16,418 bases of DNA. It comes from an uncultured Eubacteriales bacterium (GTDB taxonomy: Bacteria > Bacillota > Clostridia > Christensenellales > CAG-917). A program made the translations under genes and the position numbers. The stretch is from NCBI GenBank assembly GCA_900549225.1, contig URNP01000029.1:1-16418 (forward strand), given 5' to 3'. The notes under the pieces are model-generated. The model was not told the DNA's origin and did no database searches. It saw nothing but the letters and a program-made list of their open reading frames with translations. Shown one piece after another: positions 14,105 through 16,418 of the stretch. Within the stretch, counting starts at the first letter, position 1, and each line of letters opens with the position of its first letter.

Positions 14105-14134
14105 AGAAGGCACGCGGTTGCGTGCCTTCTTTTT
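14105..14134. terminator. intrinsic terminator, repeat copy 1
   Basis: AGAAGGCACGC (14105-14115) pairs with GCGTGCCTTCT (14120-14130) around loop GGTT, followed by TTTT. An outer AAAAAGCGATAT/ATATCGCTTTTT pairing extends it and gives a T-run on the minus strand as well, so it can work in both directions. Confidence 0.85.
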
Positions 14135-14272
14135 ATATATCGCTTTTTTAATCTCCCTACCGCGCAGAAAATTTGCGCTATCAGTTCTTGCACGGATAAA
14201 TACTCATGCCACAGTTTCGCCAAATTATCTGCTTGGTGTTTGCACCTTTGGCGCGTACGTCGCTATGCTTAC

Positions 14273-14302
14273 AGAAGGCACGCCATTTCGTGCCTTCTTC
14301 TT
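14273..14302. terminator. terminator-like hairpin, repeat copy 2
   Basis: AGAAGGCACG (14273-14282) pairs with CGTGCCTTCT (14289-14298) around loop CCATTT. The T-run is interrupted by a C, so it is probably weaker than copies 1 and 3. Confidence 0.6.
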
Positions 14303-14440
14303 ATATATCGCTTTTTTAATCTTCCTACCGCGCAGAAAATTTGCGCTATCAGTTCTTGCACGGACAAATACTCATGCCACAGTTTCGCCAAATTGTCTGC
14401 TTGGTTTTTGCGCCTTCGGCGCGTACGTCGATATGCTTAC

Positions 14441-14471
14441 AGAAGGCACGCAGTTGCGTGCCTTCTTTTTA
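14441..14471. terminator. terminator-like hairpin, repeat copy 3
   Basis: AGAAGGCACGC (14441-14451) pairs with GCGTGCCTTCT (14456-14466) around loop AGTT, followed by TTTT. The stem is kept while the loop differs from copies 1 and 2. Confidence 0.75.
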
Positions 14472-14501
14472 TATATCGCTTTTTAATCTAATCTCTGAGG
14501 A

Positions 14502-14553
14502 GTGGGGCTTGCCCCACCCGCAATTATTAATTATTCATTGTTAATTGATAATT
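14502..14553. repeat. GC hairpin plus AT-rich inverted repeat at the GH13 3' end
   Basis: GTGGGG (14502-14507) pairs with CCCCAC (14512-14517) around the tetraloop CTTG. Next to it AATTATTAATTA (14522-14533) is the near complement (11 of 12) of TAATTGATAATT (14542-14553). The GH13 stop codon (14533-14531) and its last codons lie inside the AT-rich repeat. It looks like the end of a small palindromic insertion. Confidence 0.6.
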
Positions 14554-16312
14554 CCGTTTTTCCGTTTACGATTGCCAAAAGGCGTAAGCCTTGCGATTCG
14601 ACACGCAACGTGCCGTCTTCGCTTGAGCGCTCGAATATGAGTTTTTTGGAATCGGGGATAAAATGAGTTTCGCCTTGCAACAACGAGGCGTATTTCTCTC
14701 TGAATTTTCCGAGTGCACGGTAGTGTTCAAGCAAATCGGAATCCTCTCTTCCCCACGGATACGTTCCGCGATTGAGGGGGTCTTCAAATCCTTGCTTGCC
14801 GACTTCGTCGCCGTAGAAAACACATGGTATACCGGGAAGCGTATATTGCAGCGCGCTTGCAAGTTTAAGCCTGCGCTTGGCAAGGTCGTACTGCTCGTTT
14901 GAAAGACAAAAATCGGCACGCTCGCGCTTCGATGCAGGCGGTTTTACTCCCGAAAGCAAAGTCAATGCGCGCGATGTGTCGTGACTGCCCACGAGGTTCA
15001 TAAGCACATCAAGGGACTGCTTGGGATAATGCTCGAGTATGGAGGTGACGTCTGATATAAATGCGTTTTTGTCGCCGCTCAACGCATACGCCAAAATCGC
15101 CTCTTTGAATGGATAGTTCATCACCGAATCGAGTTGCTCGCCCATAAAATATGGTCGCCACTCGCTGTATGCAATCTTGATTGACGCGTCTTCCCACACC
15201 TCGCCCACAATGAGCATATCCTCGCCCTCGCTCTTGATGCGCGCGCAAAGTTTGTCGGTGAAGTCGATGGGCAGTTCGTCAACGACGTCGAGCCGCCAAC
15301 CCTTGACGCCGAGTTTGGACCATTTGTCTATGACTCCGTTTTCGCCGAGTATCAAATCGCAAAATCCTTTCGCGCACTTGTTGACGGTGGGCACAACCGT
15401 GCTCCCCCACCAGCACGCGTACTCGTCGGGATAATGTGTGAAATAGTACCAGCCATAGTAGGGCGATTGCTTGCTTTGGTATGCGCCGAGGCTGTCGTAA
15501 GTGCCGTTTTTATTGAAATATCTGCTGTCAGAACCCGTGTGGTTGAAAACGCCGTCGAGCATAATGCGTATACCCATCTCTTTTGCCTTTTCAATCAGAG
15601 CAGCAAACTCATCTTCCGTTGCGAACAAGGGATCGATTTTGAGATAATCGCCCGTGTCGTAGCGGTGGTTGGAGCACGACTCGAAAATCGGAGAAAGATA
15701 AATGCAACTCACCCCGAGCGATTTGAGATAATCGAGTTTTGAGATTATGCCGTTTGCGTTGCCTCCGAAGAAGTCGTCCGCGCGATAATCTCTGCCGTCT
15801 TCGGCTATGTCGGGGCGTTCGTACCAATCGGAGTGCAACCGTCCTCTCTTTGTGAAAGGTTTGTCGCCGACCTTGCAGAATCTATCTGCAAAAATCTGAT
15901 AAATGACGCCTTGTTTTGCCCAATTCGGAGTTTTATAGTCGCATTTTGTGACAGTCAACTGCCATTCGGGCAACCAATCGCCTCTTGCAGCCGTCCCGTC
16001 AAGGCCTCTCCCGAAGAACGCAAGATCGCCGTCCGAAAACTCGCCCTCGAAACGATATTGCCATATTCCCCACTCGTGCAAAGCAAACGCTCCTTCAAAA
16101 AAGTCTTGCCCGTCACTGCTGTGAGAAAACGGAAGTTCGTAACGCAAAGAAGCGCCGCTCACCACTCCGCCCTCGCCGAAGACTTGGCGCAATACGATAA
16201 ACGCTCGCTTGATTTGAAGCGAACTCGGAACGGGAAACGTGATTTGCGTTGCCTGATTGCATACGCTTGCACCGTAGGGTTTTTTGTGTATAAGTGGTGA
16301 ATACATAGTCAT
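14531..16312 (-). CDS. GH13 alpha-glucan hydrolase (neopullulanase/cyclomaltodextrinase-like)
   Basis: A 593-residue glycoside hydrolase of family 13 that cleaves alpha-glucosidic bonds in maltodextrins or related glucans. Residues 1-125 form a beta-rich N-terminal domain of the kind found in neopullulanases (CBM34-like by position). The (beta/alpha)8 barrel starts at WAKQGVIYQIFADRF (131-145). The conserved regions are complete: DGVFNHTG (253-260), GWRLDVVDE (338-346, nucleophile D342), GEVWED (370-375, acid/base E371) and VGSHDTSR (441-448, D445). A C-terminal beta domain follows. There is no signal peptide, so it acts in the cytoplasm on imported oligosaccharides, which fits the convergent sugar transporter. 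The ATG at 16312 has no Shine-Dalgarno; another gene's stop lies 3 bases upstream, and a promoter ending at the ATG is also seen. The last residues come from an AT-rich inverted repeat. Confidence 0.94.
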   Translation of the reverse strand: MTMYSPLIHKKPYGASVCNQATQITFPVPSSLQIKRAFIVLRQVFGEGGVVSGASLRYELPFSHSSDGQDFFEGAFALHEWGIWQYRFEGEFSDGDLAFFGRGLDGTAARGDWLPEWQLTVTKCDYKTPNWAKQGVIYQIFADRFCKVGDKPFTKRGRLHSDWYERPDIAEDGRDYRADDFFGGNANGIISKLDYLKSLGVSCIYLSPIFESCSNHRYDTGDYLKIDPLFATEDEFAALIEKAKEMGIRIMLDGVFNHTGSDSRYFNKNGTYDSLGAYQSKQSPYYGWYYFTHYPDEYACWWGSTVVPTVNKCAKGFCDLILGENGVIDKWSKLGVKGWRLDVVDELPIDFTDKLCARIKSEGEDMLIVGEVWEDASIKIAYSEWRPYFMGEQLDSVMNYPFKEAILAYALSGDKNAFISDVTSILEHYPKQSLDVLMNLVGSHDTSRALTLLSGVKPPASKRERADFCLSNEQYDLAKRRLKLASALQYTLPGIPCVFYGDEVGKQGFEDPLNRGTYPWGREDSDLLEHYRALGKFREKYASLLQGETHFIPDSKKLIFERSSEDGTLRVESQGLRLLAIVNGKTELSINNE

Positions 16313-16315
16313 CTT

Positions 16316-16418
16316 TTATCTTATAAATCTAAAAAAAGCATCCTTCAACTCTTCAAATGCAACTTCCCCTTTCCTCACGTGTTTGGACTTCGGCGTTTGC
16401 GCAATGCAATCCGCCTCG
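16316..16418 (-). CDS. C-terminal end of an unidentified gene (partial)
   Basis: On the minus strand a frame is open from the window edge to the TAA at 16318-16316, giving 33 residues that include AQTPKSKHVRKGEVAFEELK and end in FFRFIR. The composition is protein-like, basic and helical. The stop is 3 bases before the GH13 start, the usual spacing for an operon with coupled translation. I do not recognise the family from this short tail, and chance openness cannot be excluded. Confidence 0.5.
   Translation of the reverse strand, partial: EADCIAQTPKSKHVRKGEVAFEELKDAFFRFIR
16320..16348 (-). promoter_or_regulatory. candidate GH13 promoter, predicted leaderless
   Basis: On the minus strand TTGAAG (16348-16343) and TATAAG (16325-16320) are separated by 17 bases. 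The transcript start would fall at 16313-16312, on or next to the A of the ATG. It overlaps the end of the upstream partial reading frame, so both cannot be assumed. Confidence 0.4.

Larger units (their letters stand above)
14095..14487. repeat. 168-bp tandem repeat, about 2.3 copies
   Basis: Copies at 14095-14262 and 14263-14430, plus a partial copy from 14431 to about 14487. Copies 1 and 2 differ at about 11 positions by hand count. Each copy starts with a terminator-like hairpin followed by T-rich sequence, then GCGCAGAAAATTTGCGC and a GC-rich end near GGCGCGTACGTCG. The array begins 7 bases after the transporter stop codon and fills most of the gap to the convergent GH13 gene. Because 168 is a multiple of 3, a 129-codon frame stays open across it, but it lacks a ribosome binding site and I do not call it a gene. 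Confidence 0.9.

Noticed and set aside
14097..14486. A 129-codon frame encoding a 56-residue repeat (MLTEGT...)
   Set aside because: The frame stays open only because the repeat length is a multiple of three. It reads straight through terminator hairpins and lacks a ribosome binding site.
13385..14491. A 368-codon open frame on the plus strand overlapping the transporter end
   Set aside because: It is a frame-shifted reading of the transporter that continues into the 168-bp repeats. It is arginine-rich with no recognisable domain.

Overview
The window looks like a chromosomal segment of an anaerobic, low-to-mid GC Firmicute, probably a gut clostridium-type lineage. This is inferred from gene content: a rubrerythrin, an anaerobic ribonucleotide reductase activase, a VanW/G5 cell-surface protein, a clostridial-style Nbp35/Mrp ATPase followed by a C_GCAxxG_C_C protein, and a BioY biotin transporter. 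Taxonomy cannot be fixed from the sequence alone. I saw no rRNA, tRNA, CRISPR array or complete insertion sequence.

Layout. Bases 1-63 hold no recognisable feature. On the minus strand, 64-3521 carries a DUF2804 protein, a biotin scavenging pair (birA then bioY, overlapping) and a ZIP metal transporter. Divergent from the ZIP gene, 3636-6251 on the plus strand carries a VanW-family surface protein and a phosphoglucomutase/phosphomannomutase. The mutase has its own near-perfect promoter inside the end of the vanW-type gene. The 447 bases after the mutase (6252-6698) hold a 116-bp tandem duplication of the mutase tail, a bidirectional terminator, a 20-bp direct repeat and a possible decayed coding stretch. 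On the minus strand, 6699-8358 is a likely operon: mrp, a C_GCAxxG_C_C protein and an MGMT-family protein. Rubrerythrin (8572-9162, plus) is divergent from it and preceded by a dyad that may be an operator.

The 497 bases between rubrerythrin and nrdG (9163-9659) have no intact gene. They hold the C-terminal remnant of an XRE-type regulator and two related, strongly folded elements. The two elements differ by compensatory base changes in their stems, so this is the best candidate here for an undescribed element or RNA. nrdG (minus) is then divergent from a pair of overlapping half-size chromate-transporter genes (plus).

The last part is a carbohydrate module. A 705-residue GPH/SLC45-like sugar transporter (plus) converges on a cytoplasmic GH13 alpha-glucan hydrolase (minus). 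Between them (14088-14530) lie 2.3 copies of a 168-bp tandem repeat, each copy carrying a terminator-like hairpin. The end of another minus-strand gene enters at the right edge. The transporter, the GH13 enzyme and the mutase would together suit import and breakdown of an oligosaccharide with conversion of glucose-1-phosphate to glucose-6-phosphate. That link is inference.

Several promoters (nrdG, first chromate-transporter gene, possibly the GH13 gene) place the predicted transcript start at or within a few bases of the ATG with no Shine-Dalgarno sequence, suggesting leaderless or very short leader mRNAs.
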